Assembly (NCBI GenBank): GCA_903848655.1 | Contig: CAINGT010000048.1 | Location: 1-34,699, forward strand | DNA length: 34,699 nucleotides | Reading direction: 5' to 3' | Source of the DNA: an uncultured Sphingomonadales bacterium | GTDB lineage: Bacteria > Pseudomonadota > Alphaproteobacteria > Sphingomonadales > Sphingomonadaceae | Position numbers and translations under genes: made by a program | Notes under the pieces: model-generated | Seen by the model: the letters and a program-made list of their open reading frames with translations, nothing else | Databases searched by the model: none | Told to the model about the DNA's origin: nothing | Shown here: positions 16,250-25,648 of the stretch, piece by piece | Numbering within the stretch: the first letter of the stretch is position 1 | Layout: every line of letters begins with the position of its first letter

Positions 16250-18217
16250 TCATTTGATCGCGATGCGCACTCCCGCCCATACTGTGCGCGGGGTGGCGAT
16301 ATCCGTGGTGCCACCCGAATTGCGAGTCACGACCGCCACATCGGTCAGGTTTTCGCCGCGCAGCACCAGTGTGACCGGCCCGGTAATCGGCAACGCGGCA
16401 TAGGCGCCCAGCGTGGTCGCCCCCGGCAGTGCGGCGGTGGACAGGCTGTCTTCATAAGCCACGCCGACATGGCGCAACGTCAGCGACAGGGTCCAGCGGG
16501 GACGCGGGGTCCACGCGGCATTCGCGCTGAGCGCCAGACGCGGAGTCTGCGGCGGGCGCAGACCATCATATTTTTGGCCGGGCGCATCCATCCGCGCGAT
16601 TGTCCAAGCGAGCGTGCCCGACAGCGTCAGCGTGCGCCATTGCGCGCTGCCCGCTGCTTCGATGCCATGCGCGCGGATCGCGGGCACATTCTGGCGCTGC
16701 TGGTTGGCCCCTTGCGCAATATTGGCGATGGCATGGCGCACGGTGTTGTCAAACGCGGTCACACCGATGGTGATGCCGCGCGCCACGCGCCAGTCGAGCC
16801 CGGCTTCGCCCCCGCGCAAGGCTTCTGCGATCAACGCAGGGTTGGCCAGCGTGGTCACCGTGCCAACGCTGAAACTGCGGTAGAGTTCATTCAGCGTCGG
16901 CAGGCGCAACCCGGTATAGGCCGATCCGCGCAAATCGATGCTCGACCCGGCATGGACCAGCACACCGCCGCGCAGCGATCCCGCCCAGCCCGTGCGGTCG
17001 GGAAAGGCCGTGTCGGTCAGCGCTTGTCCGGCGGCGTTCGTGGTCTGGATGCGGCCCTGCCCGATCATCCAGCGATCCCCGCGCGCGCCTGCGGTCAATT
17101 GCGCCAGGCCGATGTCCCACGCCGCTTCGGCATAGAGCCCCAGATCATCGTTGCGGCCACCTTCTCGGCGATGGCTGGTGATCGTGCCTTTGGTGTAGAT
17201 ATCCTCGTCTTCGTGCCCATCGGCGCTGCGCCAGTCGGCCCCCAGCCGCACCACGTGCCCCGGCGGCAGCGGCGGGCGCAGTTCCAGCTTGCCCCCCAGC
17301 CCGCGCGCGGGCGTGGCGCGCTGATTGGTGGCGGGCAAATAGGTCGCGGTGCTCAGCGTCATCGCGTGGAAATCGCGCCACTGGCCATAGATCAGCGCGT
17401 CAAACTGCCAGCGCCCCCGCCCAACCATGCGCAGCGCGGCATCGTGCCCGCTCATGCCGGTGTCCGCGCCGGTAAAGCGCAAAGTCTGCCGATCATCAAA
17501 CGCGGCGATCCGCGCTTGCAGATCAACCCCCGGCGCAATCGACGCCACCGCGCGCAAACCGAGCGACCAACTGGCATAGCGCGCCTTTGCACTCGTGGAA
17601 CCGCGCTGGCCAAGCGGCGTGGTCCAGAAGCCCGGCCCCCGATCCCACCGCCCCGACAGCACCGCAAAACCGCTGCCCAAGCGCGGGGCAATGCCTGCCG
17701 CAAGGCTGGTATCGCCGCGATCATCGACCAGCGTTTCGCCATCGATCCGCGCGCGCGCGGGCGGCGCGGCGCTGGTGATGTCGATAGTCCCCGCCACCGC
17801 GCCCGCGCCAAACGCGCCGCTGCCCCCGCCGTGGATCACCCGCACCGCGGCCAGATCCGCCGGATTGATCGCGGTCAGCGGCACCGCGCCGAAAAACGGA
17901 TCGGCCTGCGGCACGCTGTCCAGCAGCACCAGCGTGCGGCTCGCGGCATTGCCGCCCAGCCCGCGCAATGTGAAACCTTGTGCCGAAGGATTGGCGGCGC
18001 GGCTGTCCGAACGCCGGAACAGTTGCACCCCGGCGACATCGGCCAGAGCATCTTCGAGCCGCCCCGACGGCACTTGCGCGACACGCACGGCATCGATCTG
18101 CGACACCGCATAAGCCGCGCTCGCGGGCAAATCGGGCAAAGGCCGCACGGTGACCACGATAGGCGCGGCATCGGGCGCGGCGATCAGGGTGGCGGCAAGC
18201 AACACATTGGCGGGCAT
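16250..18217 (-). CDS. TonB-dependent outer-membrane receptor
   Basis: A 655-residue outer-membrane transporter. A short hydrophobic signal (about 1-20) precedes a plug domain (about 25-140: LEDALADVAGVQLFRR, GFTLRGLGGNAASRTLVLLD, RVIHGGGSGAFGAGAVAGTI) and a 22-strand-type beta-barrel ending in NLTDVAVVTRNSGG and an alternating hydrophobic last strand. It lacks an STN signalling domain, so it is a transporter rather than a transducer. Length and plug style resemble BtuB-like receptors, but the substrate cannot be deduced and no cobalamin riboswitch fits into the 66-nt gap upstream. The frame opens at a TTG (18229); I prefer the ATG at 18217. It follows queE on the same strand and may share its transcript. 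Confidence 0.92.
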   Translation of the reverse strand: MPANVLLAATLIAAPDAAPIVVTVRPLPDLPASAAYAVSQIDAVRVAQVPSGRLEDALADVAGVQLFRRSDSRAANPSAQGFTLRGLGGNAASRTLVLLDSVPQADPFFGAVPLTAINPADLAAVRVIHGGGSGAFGAGAVAGTIDITSAAPPARARIDGETLVDDRGDTSLAAGIAPRLGSGFAVLSGRWDRGPGFWTTPLGQRGSTSAKARYASWSLGLRAVASIAPGVDLQARIAAFDDRQTLRFTGADTGMSGHDAALRMVGRGRWQFDALIYGQWRDFHAMTLSTATYLPATNQRATPARGLGGKLELRPPLPPGHVVRLGADWRSADGHEDEDIYTKGTITSHRREGGRNDDLGLYAEAAWDIGLAQLTAGARGDRWMIGQGRIQTTNAAGQALTDTAFPDRTGWAGSLRGGVLVHAGSSIDLRGSAYTGLRLPTLNELYRSFSVGTVTTLANPALIAEALRGGEAGLDWRVARGITIGVTAFDNTVRHAIANIAQGANQQRQNVPAIRAHGIEAAGSAQWRTLTLSGTLAWTIARMDAPGQKYDGLRPPQTPRLALSANAAWTPRPRWTLSLTLRHVGVAYEDSLSTAALPGATTLGAYAALPITGPVTLVLRGENLTDVAVVTRNSGGTTDIATPRTVWAGVRIAIK

Positions 18218-18283
18218 CGGCGGGGGCAATCGGCTGGGTGGAACGGGTCCTTTGCAGGTTTGGCGGCGCGCGGCAACCGCGCC

Positions 18284-19036
18284 TCAAGTGCCGCGCGTGT
18301 CGCCGTAAAGATGGATATGCAGCCGATCACTAAAACGCCACCCGGCAGCAAGCGCGGCAGGTGCCAGCCACGCCGAACGCTGCCGCAAAGTTGCGCTGTC
18401 CGTGCCTTCGGGCATTACGAACAGGCGGTCGGGGGCAATGCCATGGGTTTGCGCCAGCGCGGCCACTTCGGCCAGATCGGCACGGCTGGCAATCACGAAT
18501 TTGAATAACGCGCGCGGGTCAGCGGCCCACTGCGCCAGCCGCGCGGGGATCAGCGCGAGGTCCGCCGGATTGCCCGAATGCGCCAGTTTCGGGCTGACAT
18601 TGTATTGGTCGATCAGCGCATCGAGCGCGGGCGGCGGGGCAATCGTGCCGTTGGTTTCCACTTCGACATGGGCAATGCCTCGCGCGCGCACAAGCGCCAG
18701 CATCTGCGCCAGCGCCGGGGCCTGAAGCAAAGGTTCGCCCCCGGTGACCACCAGCCGGGGTATGCCCAGCCCCACGATCCGCTCTGCCACTTCGGCGGCA
18801 GACAAGCCGATCTGGTTGGCCGCGCGGGCAAACGCGCGGTTGTCACGATGCGGCCGGTTATCGCCGTCAAACCGCCACGTATAAGCCGTATCGCACCACT
18901 GGCAGGCAAGGTTGCACCGCGACAGCCGCACAAACACCGAAGGCCGCCCCACCGACGCGCCCTCACCCTGCAACGAGGCGAAAATCTCCGCCTCACCCGG
19001 CGTGGTGGTGGCCAAGATCAGCTTCGCCCCCCTCAC
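18284..19036 (-). CDS. queE: 7-carboxy-7-deazaguanine synthase QueE
   Basis: A radical-SAM enzyme of 250 residues that converts 6-carboxytetrahydropterin to 7-carboxy-7-deazaguanine in the queuosine pathway. The cluster motif CxxxCxxC is Cys41/Cys45/Cys48 (CNLACQWCDTAYTW). The preceding EIFASLQGEG and the later VVTGGEPLLQ are QueE signatures, and the length is right. No ATG is available at the conserved N-terminus; I chose the GTG at 19036, which gives VRGAKLILATTTPGEAEIF. The same frame stays open upstream for 34 codons, but those codons come from a palindromic repeat (19059-19106) and are probably not translated. No preQ1-type element is evident upstream. Confidence 0.93.
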   Translation of the reverse strand: MRGAKLILATTTPGEAEIFASLQGEGASVGRPSVFVRLSRCNLACQWCDTAYTWRFDGDNRPHRDNRAFARAANQIGLSAAEVAERIVGLGIPRLVVTGGEPLLQAPALAQMLALVRARGIAHVEVETNGTIAPPPALDALIDQYNVSPKLAHSGNPADLALIPARLAQWAADPRALFKFVIASRADLAEVAALAQTHGIAPDRLFVMPEGTDSATLRQRSAWLAPAALAAGWRFSDRLHIHLYGDTRGT

Positions 19037-19058
19037 CTCACCCTGCCCCGCGCAAGTT

Positions 19059-19106
19059 CCTCCCCCGCTGGGGGAGGTGGCAGCGCAAAGCGCTGACGGA
19101 GGGGGC
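19059..19106 (+). repeat. GC-rich palindromic repeat, family 2, copy A
   Basis: CCTCCCCCGCTGGGGGAGG is a perfect hairpin (19059-19077), followed by TGGCAGCGCAAAGCGCTGAC, which is a second hairpin (AGCGC/GCGCT), and by GGAGGGGGC. The same module occurs inverted at 19143-19190, with changes confined mainly to the hairpin loops and stem tips. The element lies between valS and queE. Confidence 0.8.
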
Positions 19107-19142
19107 GCGACGGGTAAAGATAGGGTGCGGGCCAGCAATGGT

Positions 19143-19190
19143 GTCCCCCTCCGTCAGCCCTGCGGGCTGCCACCTCCCCCAAAGGGGGAC
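19143..19190 (-). repeat. GC-rich palindromic repeat, family 2, copy B (inverted)
   Basis: Read on the minus strand this is GTCCCCCTTTGGGGGAGG followed by TGGCAGCCCGCAGGGCTGAC and GGAGGGGGAC, the same two-hairpin layout as copy A at 19059-19106. Compensatory differences keep the second stem paired (AGCCC/GGGCT here, AGCGC/GCGCT in copy A). Paired inverted copies could form one large cruciform or act as a two-sided terminator. Confidence 0.8.
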
Positions 19191-19226
19191 CCGGGGCGGC
19201 ACCGCGCACCAATCGCGCAACCCATA

Positions 19227-19264
19227 GCCCCCGCCCCTTCAGGGGAGGGGGTTGGGGGTGGGGG
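19227..19264 (+). repeat. GC-rich palindromic repeat, family 1, copy 1
   Basis: GCCCCTTCAGGGG-type hairpin followed by AGGGGGTTGGGGGTGGGGG. Bases 19227-19263 match 26427-26463 exactly when that segment is read on the other strand (37 of 37). Related copies with different hairpin stems are at 34015-34047 and 34091-34123. Confidence 0.85.
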
Positions 19265-19292
19265 CCATCGTCTGGGCAAGACAATGCGCCCA

Positions 19293-22055
19293 TCACCCCA
19301 GCCGTGCCAGCGCAGCAGCACGGCGCATGGCTTCGGCGTGGTGGCGCGCATAATCGGCGCGGGCCTTTTCCACTGCTTCGGGTTTGGCGTTTTCTAGGTA
19401 TGCAGGATTACTCAACCGGCTTTCGAGCGCTTTGGCTTCTTTTTGCGAGGCACCAATTCCCTTGGTCAAGCGCTCACGTTCCGCATCGAGATCAATAAAT
19501 CCAGAGGTGAATGCCAGAAATGTCACTCCATCAATAGGAATTTGGACACTGATAAAGCTGGTATGGTTTACGGGAATCACCTTGAATTGATCGCAATGAA
19601 TAACGCCCAGAGAGGACGGCTCTCCAGCTTCACTCCAAGAGATTTCCGAAGGAATGATGCGACCGAACCGCCGCACGAAATCGATATGGCTATTCAGAAA
19701 TTCCAGCTTATCGGCGTCGGCAGCAAGAATTCCCATCGGAATGCGGTCACTGGCTTTGAACCCGATTTCAAGCCGTTGGGACCGGATTTCTTGGATGGCG
19801 GCGATCAGCCATTCAACTTCAGCTTTTGCCGCCTGATCGACCCCAGTATCTGGTTTGGGCCATTGCGATTCTATCAAACATTTTTTTCGCTGCCCCAGCG
19901 CGTGCCACAATTCCTCGGTCACAAACGGCATGAACGGGTGCAGCATCACCAGAATCTGATCGAGCACCCACCCGGCCACACCGCGCGTTTCCGCATCAAA
20001 GCTGCCTTTGATGAATTCGATGTACCAGTCGCAGAACGTGTCCCACACAAAGTGATAGATCGCATTGGCCGCCGCATCGAAACGCAAGTCGGCCAGCGCC
20101 TGATCGAGCAGCGCGAGCGTGTCCACGACTTCGTCGATGATCCAGCGGTTGACCGCGAGGCTGGCGGTCGGCGCTGGCAAATCAGACGACGCCCCGATGC
20201 CATTGGCCTGACAGAACCGCGCCGCATTCCACAGCTTGGTGGCGAAGTTGCGATAGCCTTCGACGCGGCGTTCATCCATTTTGACATCGCGGCCCTGGCT
20301 TTCCATCGCGCACATGAAAAAGCGCAAGGCATCGGCCCCATAACGGTCGATCAGGCCGAGCGGATCGACCACATTGCCTTTGGACTTGGACATTTTCTGC
20401 CCATCCGCCGCGCGCACGAGCCCGTGCAGATAGAGCCGCCGCCACGGCACTTTGCCCGTCACCTGCAACCCCTGCATCGCCATCCGCGCATCCCAGAAAA
20501 ACAGGATGTCGAACCCGGATATCAGCACGTCGTTGGGATAATGCCGGTCCAGCAGAGCGGTCTGATCGGGCCAGCCGAGCGTGGCAAAGGGCCACAATGC
20601 GGATGAAAACCAAGTGTCGAGCACATCCTCGTCGCGCACCAGCACCACGCCATCGCCCGCCAAGGCTTGCGCTTCGGCCTCGGTTGCGGCGACATAAGCC
20701 TTGCCATCGGCGTTATACCACGCCGGAATCCGGTGCCCCCACCAAAGCTGGCGGCTCACGCACCACGGCTGGATATTTTCCATCCAGTTGAAAAAGGTCT
20801 TTTCCCACGTCTTGGGCACGATCTCGATGGCCCCCGACCGCACTGCCGCCAGCGGCGCGGCGGCGAGGGTTTTGGCATCGACATACCACTGATCGGTCAG
20901 CCACGGTTCGATCACCACCCCGCTGCGATCACCATAGGGCGTCTGGATCGTTCGCGGTTCATGGTCGTGCGCCCCGCCGTCCTTGTCGGTATGGGGAACA
21001 AGGAAACCGGCGTCGTTCATGGCCGCTACTACGGCCTTGCGCGCTTCAAACCGCTCCAGCCCGACGAAGCGCTCGGGCACCAGACCATCGGCGGTCTGGA
21101 CCACATGCGCTTCGGCATTGAACATATTGAGCATCTCCGCAGGTTTGATCCCCGCGCGCTTGCCCACCTCGAAATCGTTGAAATCGTGCCCCGGCGTGAT
21201 CTTTACCGCACCCGATCCGAGCGCCGGATCGGCGTGTTCATCCGCCACCACGCGCAAGCGCCGCCCGGTCAGCGGCTGATCGAGAAACGCGCCGATCACG
21301 CTGCGGTACCGCGGATCATCGGGATGGACCGCGACCAGCATGTCGGCGAGCATCGTTTCGGGCCGGGTGGTGGCGACTTCGATAAAGTCGAGCCCGTCAT
21401 CGCGGCGCACGCCGTCGGCAAGCGGATAGCGGAACCGCCAGAACCCGCCCTGGACTTCGCGGGTTTCGACTTCGAGGTCGGAAATCGCGGTCTTAAGACC
21501 CGGATCCCAGTTCACCAGCCGCTTGTCGCGGTAAATCAGCCCCTGATTGAACAGATCGACGAACACTTTGACCACCGCGCGGGTGAAATGCGGGTCCATC
21601 GTGAACTGTTCGTGGCTCCAGTCCATCGAACAACCCAGCCGCCGCAACTGGCGCGTGATCGTGCCGCCGCTGGTCTCTTTCCACTCCCAAACTTTGTCAA
21701 TGAAGTCCTTGCGGGTATAGTTGGTGCGCTTGTCCCCGCGCGCCTCCAATTGCCGTTCGACCACCATTTGCGTGGCGATCCCGGCATGGTCGGTGCCGAC
21801 CACCCACAGCGCATCTTTGCCGCGCAAGCGTTCATAGCGGATCAATACGTCTTGCAGCGTGTTGTCGAGCGCGTGGCCGATATGCAGGCTGCCGGTCACA
21901 TTGGGCGGCGGGTTGACAATGGTAAACGGCACCGCAGCGGGGCGGTGCGGGCGGAACGATCCGCTGCTTTCCCAATGGGCATACCATTTGTGCTCGATCA
22001 CAGCGGGATCGAACGTCTTGTCCAGCGCGGCGGGAACGGTGGGTGTGTCGGTCAT
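19293..22055 (-). CDS. valS: Valyl-tRNA synthetase
   Basis: A class I aminoacyl-tRNA synthetase of 920 residues that charges tRNA-Val and has a CP1 editing domain. HIGH is at 58-61 ([17 protein letters not shown]) and KMSKS is in [17 protein letters not shown] (20382-20396 on the minus strand). The catalytic core, editing domain (about 200-410) and C-terminal coiled coil (about 860-915, Ala/Lys/Glu-rich) are all present. The ATG at 22055 is preceded by AGGGA. About 430 nt near the 3' end (roughly 19470-19900, residues 719-862, the end of the anticodon-binding domain) have much lower GC content than the rest, but the frame is intact. The gene is divergent from the MCE operon; only 98 nt separate the starts. 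Confidence 0.97.
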   Translation of the reverse strand: MTDTPTVPAALDKTFDPAVIEHKWYAHWESSGSFRPHRPAAVPFTIVNPPPNVTGSLHIGHALDNTLQDVLIRYERLRGKDALWVVGTDHAGIATQMVVERQLEARGDKRTNYTRKDFIDKVWEWKETSGGTITRQLRRLGCSMDWSHEQFTMDPHFTRAVVKVFVDLFNQGLIYRDKRLVNWDPGLKTAISDLEVETREVQGGFWRFRYPLADGVRRDDGLDFIEVATTRPETMLADMLVAVHPDDPRYRSVIGAFLDQPLTGRRLRVVADEHADPALGSGAVKITPGHDFNDFEVGKRAGIKPAEMLNMFNAEAHVVQTADGLVPERFVGLERFEARKAVVAAMNDAGFLVPHTDKDGGAHDHEPRTIQTPYGDRSGVVIEPWLTDQWYVDAKTLAAAPLAAVRSGAIEIVPKTWEKTFFNWMENIQPWCVSRQLWWGHRIPAWYNADGKAYVAATEAEAQALAGDGVVLVRDEDVLDTWFSSALWPFATLGWPDQTALLDRHYPNDVLISGFDILFFWDARMAMQGLQVTGKVPWRRLYLHGLVRAADGQKMSKSKGNVVDPLGLIDRYGADALRFFMCAMESQGRDVKMDERRVEGYRNFATKLWNAARFCQANGIGASSDLPAPTASLAVNRWIIDEVVDTLALLDQALADLRFDAAANAIYHFVWDTFCDWYIEFIKGSFDAETRGVAGWVLDQILVMLHPFMPFVTEELWHALGQRKKCLIESQWPKPDTGVDQAAKAEVEWLIAAIQEIRSQRLEIGFKASDRIPMGILAADADKLEFLNSHIDFVRRFGRIIPSEISWSEAGEPSSLGVIHCDQFKVIPVNHTSFISVQIPIDGVTFLAFTSGFIDLDAERERLTKGIGASQKEAKALESRLSNPAYLENAKPEAVEKARADYARHHAEAMRRAAALARLG

Positions 22056-22153
22056 GATGTCCCTGCCCTTGCCATTGCCGCGCCCCGGCTGCAACCATCG
22101 CGCGCCGCGCAAGGCTTGCCCGAGCCTACGATTTCCCGCATGAAGCAGGGCAG

Positions 22154-23266
22154 ATGACCCAGTCCGCCGATTTCTCCCTGATCCCCGGCGAAACCGGCGA
22201 CACGCTGGTGCTGCACGGGCCGCTGACCGTGGCGACAATGGGCGCGCTCGATCCACAGCTGCGCGCGATCACCACGCCGCTGGCGTGGATCGATCTGGCC
22301 GATGTGGGCGAAATCGATACGGTGGGCGCATGGGTCTGCGTGCGCATGGCGCGCGACAGCGGGGCGCAAATCATCCACCCGCGCGAAACCGCCGTGCGCC
22401 TGATCGCGGCCCTGCAACAAACCGACAGCCAGACCGTGGCGGCAGAGCCGATAGTCTTGCCATGGTGGCACCGCGCGCTCGGCCATCTGGGCGACCGGGT
22501 GATCGGCATGGCGGTGGGCGCGCTCAGCGTGCTCGGCTTTGTCGGGCAGATGATCGTGGCGGCGGGCGGGCTGCTGCGCCACCCGTCGCGGTTCCGCTAT
22601 CGCGCGCTGGTGCACCAGATGGAGCTGGTCGGCGTCGATGCGCTGATGATCGTCGGGCTGATGAGCTTTCTGGTCGGCATCGTGATCGCGCAGCAAGGCG
22701 CGGTGCAATTGCGCCAGTTTGGTGCCGAGGTCTATACGGTAAACCTCGTCGGGCGGCTGACTTTGCGCGAACTGGGCATCCTGATGACCGCGATCATGGT
22801 CGCAGGCCGGTCGGGATCGGCATTTGCCGCGCAATTGGGCACGATGAAGCTGACCGAAGAAGTCGATGCGATGCGCACCATCGGGGTTGCGCCGATGGAG
22901 GCGCTCGTGCTGCCGCGCGTGCTGGCCACGGTGATCATGCTGCCGCTGCTCGGGGTCTATTCGGCGATCATGGGGATTATCGGCGGCGCGGTGCTGGGGC
23001 AAGCGTCGCTGGGCATTCCCTTCATCACCTTTCTGACGCGCATCCGCGAAGTGGTGCCGACGCACGATATCTGGGTCGGGCTGGTCAAAGGGCCGGTGTT
23101 CGGGCTGATCGTCGCGCTGGCCGGGTGCTATCAGGGGATGCAGGTCAAAACCGATGCCGAAGAAGTCGGCACGCGCACCACCGCCGCCGTGGTCATGGCG
23201 ATCTTTACCGTCATCGTGCTCGATGCGGTGTTTGCGGTGCTGTTTTCCGAGGTCGGCTGGGGATGA
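22154..23266 (+). CDS. MlaE-family lipid ABC transporter permease with N-terminal STAS-like domain
   Basis: The inner-membrane permease subunit of an MCE/Mla-type lipid transporter, 370 residues. Residues about 5-100 look like a STAS domain ([37 protein letters not shown]), the role played by separate MlaB in E. coli. Residues about 115-368 form the MlaE permease, with several membrane segments and the family hallmarks [54 protein letters not shown] and the C-terminal [19 protein letters not shown]. First gene of a four-gene operon; its stop overlaps the start of the ATPase gene (ATGA). The complex should move phospholipids or other lipids between inner and outer membranes. Confidence 0.95.
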   Translation: MTQSADFSLIPGETGDTLVLHGPLTVATMGALDPQLRAITTPLAWIDLADVGEIDTVGAWVCVRMARDSGAQIIHPRETAVRLIAALQQTDSQTVAAEPIVLPWWHRALGHLGDRVIGMAVGALSVLGFVGQMIVAAGGLLRHPSRFRYRALVHQMELVGVDALMIVGLMSFLVGIVIAQQGAVQLRQFGAEVYTVNLVGRLTLRELGILMTAIMVAGRSGSAFAAQLGTMKLTEEVDAMRTIGVAPMEALVLPRVLATVIMLPLLGVYSAIMGIIGGAVLGQASLGIPFITFLTRIREVVPTHDIWVGLVKGPVFGLIVALAGCYQGMQVKTDAEEVGTRTTAAVVMAIFTVIVLDAVFAVLFSEVGWG

Positions 23267-24090
23267 CCGACGCCGACGCCGACGCGGACACCACCACCAC
23301 CCTCGCGCCAGACCCGGCGTTCCCGATCCGCGTGCGCGGCCTGCGCAATGCCTTTGGCGGGCAAGTGGTGCATGATCGGCTCGATCTCGATGTGCGGCGG
23401 GGCGAAATTCTGGGGGTCGTTGGCGGTTCGGGCACGGGTAAATCGGTGCTGATGCGCTCGATCATCGGGCTGCAAGTGCCCGAAGCAGGCACAATCGACG
23501 TGCTGGGCCAATCGATCACCGCCGCGCGCGATGATCGCGATATCGCCATCCGCAGCCGCTGGGGCGTGCTGTTTCAGGGCGGCGCGCTGTTTTCCACGCT
23601 GACTGTGGCGCAAAATGTCGAAGTGCCATTGCGCGAATTCCATCCCGATATCGGCGATGATCTGCTGGCCGAAATCGCCCGCTACAAAGTGCGCATGACC
23701 GGGCTGCCGATGAGTGCGGGCGCGCGCTTTCCGGCGCAATTGTCGGGCGGGATGCGCAAACGCGCGGGGCTTGCACGCGCGCTGGCGCTCGATCCCGAAC
23801 TGCTGTTTCTGGATGAACCGACCGCCGGGCTGGATCCCATCGGGGCCGCCGCATTCGACCAATTGATCCTGGGATTGCAGGCGACGCTGGGGCTGACAGT
23901 GTTCCTGATTACCCACGATCTCGACACTTTGTACGAAATCTGCGACCGCGTGGCAGTGCTGGCCGACCATCGCGTGATTGCGGTGGGCACGATCCCGGAA
24001 TTGCTTGCGCTCGATCATCCGTGGATCGACGAATATTTCAAAGGGCCACGCGGGCGCGCGGCGCAAAGCGCGCGGCGCAAGGGAGGGTAG
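23263..24090 (+). CDS. MlaF-type lipid ABC transporter ATPase
   Basis: The ATP-binding subunit of the MCE transporter, 275 residues. Walker A is GGSGTGKS at 54-61, the Q-loop is in LFQGGALFSTLTVAQNV, the ABC signature is LSGGMRKRAGLARALALD, Walker B is LLFLDEPTAGLDP and the switch His is in LITHDL. The N-terminus has a short Asp/Ala then Thr repeat (DADADADTTTT) before the conserved domain. Its ATG overlaps the permease stop by 4 nt. The MCE protein gene follows after 9 nt. The LSGGMRKR signature is the usual one for MCE-linked ATPases. Confidence 0.96.
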   Translation: MTDADADADTTTTLAPDPAFPIRVRGLRNAFGGQVVHDRLDLDVRRGEILGVVGGSGTGKSVLMRSIIGLQVPEAGTIDVLGQSITAARDDRDIAIRSRWGVLFQGGALFSTLTVAQNVEVPLREFHPDIGDDLLAEIARYKVRMTGLPMSAGARFPAQLSGGMRKRAGLARALALDPELLFLDEPTAGLDPIGAAAFDQLILGLQATLGLTVFLITHDLDTLYEICDRVAVLADHRVIAVGTIPELLALDHPWIDEYFKGPRGRAAQSARRKGG

Positions 24091-24099
24091 CGGTTCGAT

Positions 24100-25038
24100 A
24101 TGGAAACGCGCGCAAACAATGTCTGGGTCGGCGCGGTCACGCTGGCGCTGCTGGCCGGGATCGTGCTGCTGGTGGTATGGATCGCGCGGCTCAACCACCC
24201 GGCGCAAGACCACTATGACATCTTTTTCAAACAGTCGGTCGATGGCGTAACGCGCGGATCGTCAGTGTCGTTTTCGGGGGTCCCGGTCGGCCAGGTCGAA
24301 AGAATTGCGCTGTGGGAAAAAGACCCTGAATATGTGCGGGTGCGGATCACCATCAATGAATCAGTGCCGATCTTGCAGGGCACGACCGCCAGCTTGCTCG
24401 GCAGTTTCACCGGGGTCACCACGATCCAGTTGTCAGGCGGAGCCAAAGGCGCGCCGCCGATAACCGATATAGGCCCCGAAGGCGTGCCGCAGATCCCGAC
24501 CAAGCGCGGCGGGCTGGGCGAATTGCTGTCGAGCGCGCCCGTGCTGCTGGGCCGCCTGACCAATCTGACCGACCGGCTGGCGCTGGTGCTGTCGGACCAG
24601 AACCAGCAGGCGCTGACCCGCATCCTCGCCAATACCGACCGCTTCAGCGCCAGCCTGGCCGCCGCCGGGCCGAGCCTCAAGCCCACGATTGAAGAATTGC
24701 AGACCACTATCCACCAGGCCAACGCGACGCTGGCGAGCGTGGAGCGGCTGTCCGATTCAACAAATGCCGCGCTCAACGGCGATGGCAAAGGGCTGACGCA
24801 CCAGTTGCGCGATACGCTTAAATCGGTTTCCACCGCCGCCGCCACACTGCAAGCGGTGCTCGATGAAGCACGCCCCGGCGTGCGCCAGTTGAGCAACCGC
24901 ACGCTGCCCGCTGCCGAAAGTTCGATCCGCGATCTGCAAGCCACCACGCGGGCCTTGCGCGAACTGACCGATCAGATCAAGGATCGCGGGGTCGGTACGG
25001 TGATCGGCGGCCCGCAATTGCCCGATTACCGCCCGTAA
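24100..25038 (+). CDS. MlaD/MCE domain substrate-binding protein
   Basis: A 312-residue MCE protein. A single N-terminal membrane anchor (about 5-28) is followed by one MCE domain (about 38-115: YDIFFKQSVDGVTRGSSVSF, VPVGQVERIAL, LLGSFTGVTTIQL) and a long helical C-terminal region (about 145-300) likely to extend across the periplasm, as in PqiB- or MlaD-type tunnels. MCE proteins form hexameric rings that carry lipids. It lies between the ATPase and the auxiliary lipoprotein genes. The C-terminal part lacks any further recognised domain; it is rich in Thr, Ala and Leu and repeats LQATTRALRELTDQI-like helices. Confidence 0.95.
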   Translation: METRANNVWVGAVTLALLAGIVLLVVWIARLNHPAQDHYDIFFKQSVDGVTRGSSVSFSGVPVGQVERIALWEKDPEYVRVRITINESVPILQGTTASLLGSFTGVTTIQLSGGAKGAPPITDIGPEGVPQIPTKRGGLGELLSSAPVLLGRLTNLTDRLALVLSDQNQQALTRILANTDRFSASLAAAGPSLKPTIEELQTTIHQANATLASVERLSDSTNAALNGDGKGLTHQLRDTLKSVSTAAATLQAVLDEARPGVRQLSNRTLPAAESSIRDLQATTRALRELTDQIKDRGVGTVIGGPQLPDYRP

Positions 25039-25063
25039 AGCCCTCTTGTTACAGGCTCCCGCC

Positions 25064-25648
25064 ATGCGCAAAGCGCTGATTGCCCCGCTGCTGCTGATCC
25101 CCGCGCTGGGCGGGTGCATCAATCTGGGGCTGGGTTCGGCCAAAGTGCCGCCCACGCTCTATACGCTGACCCCCGAATCGGCACCCGCCGATGGCAGCAC
25201 GATCAGCGGGCGGCCCGAAACCACGCTCAGCGTGATCGAACCGCAAGCCGCCGCAAAACTCGGCGTGGTGCGCGTGGCGGTCACGGTTGATCGCGCACGC
25301 ATCGCCTATCTTAAACAGGCGCAATGGGTCGAACGGCCGTCGCGGCTGTTTCAACATTTGCTGGCCGAAACGCTGCGCGCGCGCGGCAAGCGGCTGGTGG
25401 TCGAAGGCGAGAGTCTGGCGCACGGGCCGACGCTGTCAGGCTGGCTGATCGATTTCGGCTATGACGCGCCCGCCGCAGCGGTCGTCGTGCGCTATGACGC
25501 GACCCGGCAATTGCCCGACGGCACGATCGAAACCCGTCGGTTCGAAGCCAGCGTCGATCATATCGCCGCGCAGCCCGACGCCATTGGCCCGGCGCTCAAT
25601 CAGGCCGCCAATCAGGTGGCAAAAGCGGTCGCGGACTGGATCGGATAA
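25064..25648 (+). CDS. ABC-type transport auxiliary lipoprotein (PqiC/LptA-like component of the MCE system)
   Basis: A 194-residue lipoprotein. Residues 1-17 are a lipoprotein signal with the lipobox LGGC and lipidated Cys18 (MRKALIAPLLLIPALGGC). The mature part (about 30-190) fits the ABC-transport auxiliary component family seen with MCE operons: TLYTLTPE near the N-terminus, WVERPSRLFQHLLAETL, and VRYDATRQLPDGTIETRRF. It probably sits in the outer membrane facing the periplasm. The ATG at 25064 begins the signal; the frame opens slightly earlier at a TTG (25046). The 3' end overlaps the convergent ATP12 gene by 37 nt. Confidence 0.9.
   Translation: MRKALIAPLLLIPALGGCINLGLGSAKVPPTLYTLTPESAPADGSTISGRPETTLSVIEPQAAAKLGVVRVAVTVDRARIAYLKQAQWVERPSRLFQHLLAETLRARGKRLVVEGESLAHGPTLSGWLIDFGYDAPAAAVVVRYDATRQLPDGTIETRRFEASVDHIAAQPDAIGPALNQAANQVAKAVADWIG

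Noticed and set aside
18218..18283. Possible cobalamin riboswitch upstream of the TonB receptor gene
   Set aside because: The gap of 66 nt to queE is too short and lacks the conserved B12-box wording.
16469..18508. A 679-codon open frame on the plus strand opposite the TonB receptor gene
   Set aside because: It is antisense to a well-recognised receptor, is rich in Arg, Ala, His and Gln with no domain pattern, and such long shadow frames are expected at high GC3.
20667..22157. A 496-codon plus-strand open frame opposite valS
   Set aside because: Antisense to the HIGH/KMSKS-bearing ValS reading frame and of arbitrary composition.
22285..23262. N-terminal extension of the MlaF frame through the permease gene
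   Set aside because: Out-of-frame reading of mlaE; the ATPase domain begins at the ATG at 23263, which overlaps the permease stop in the usual ATGA way.
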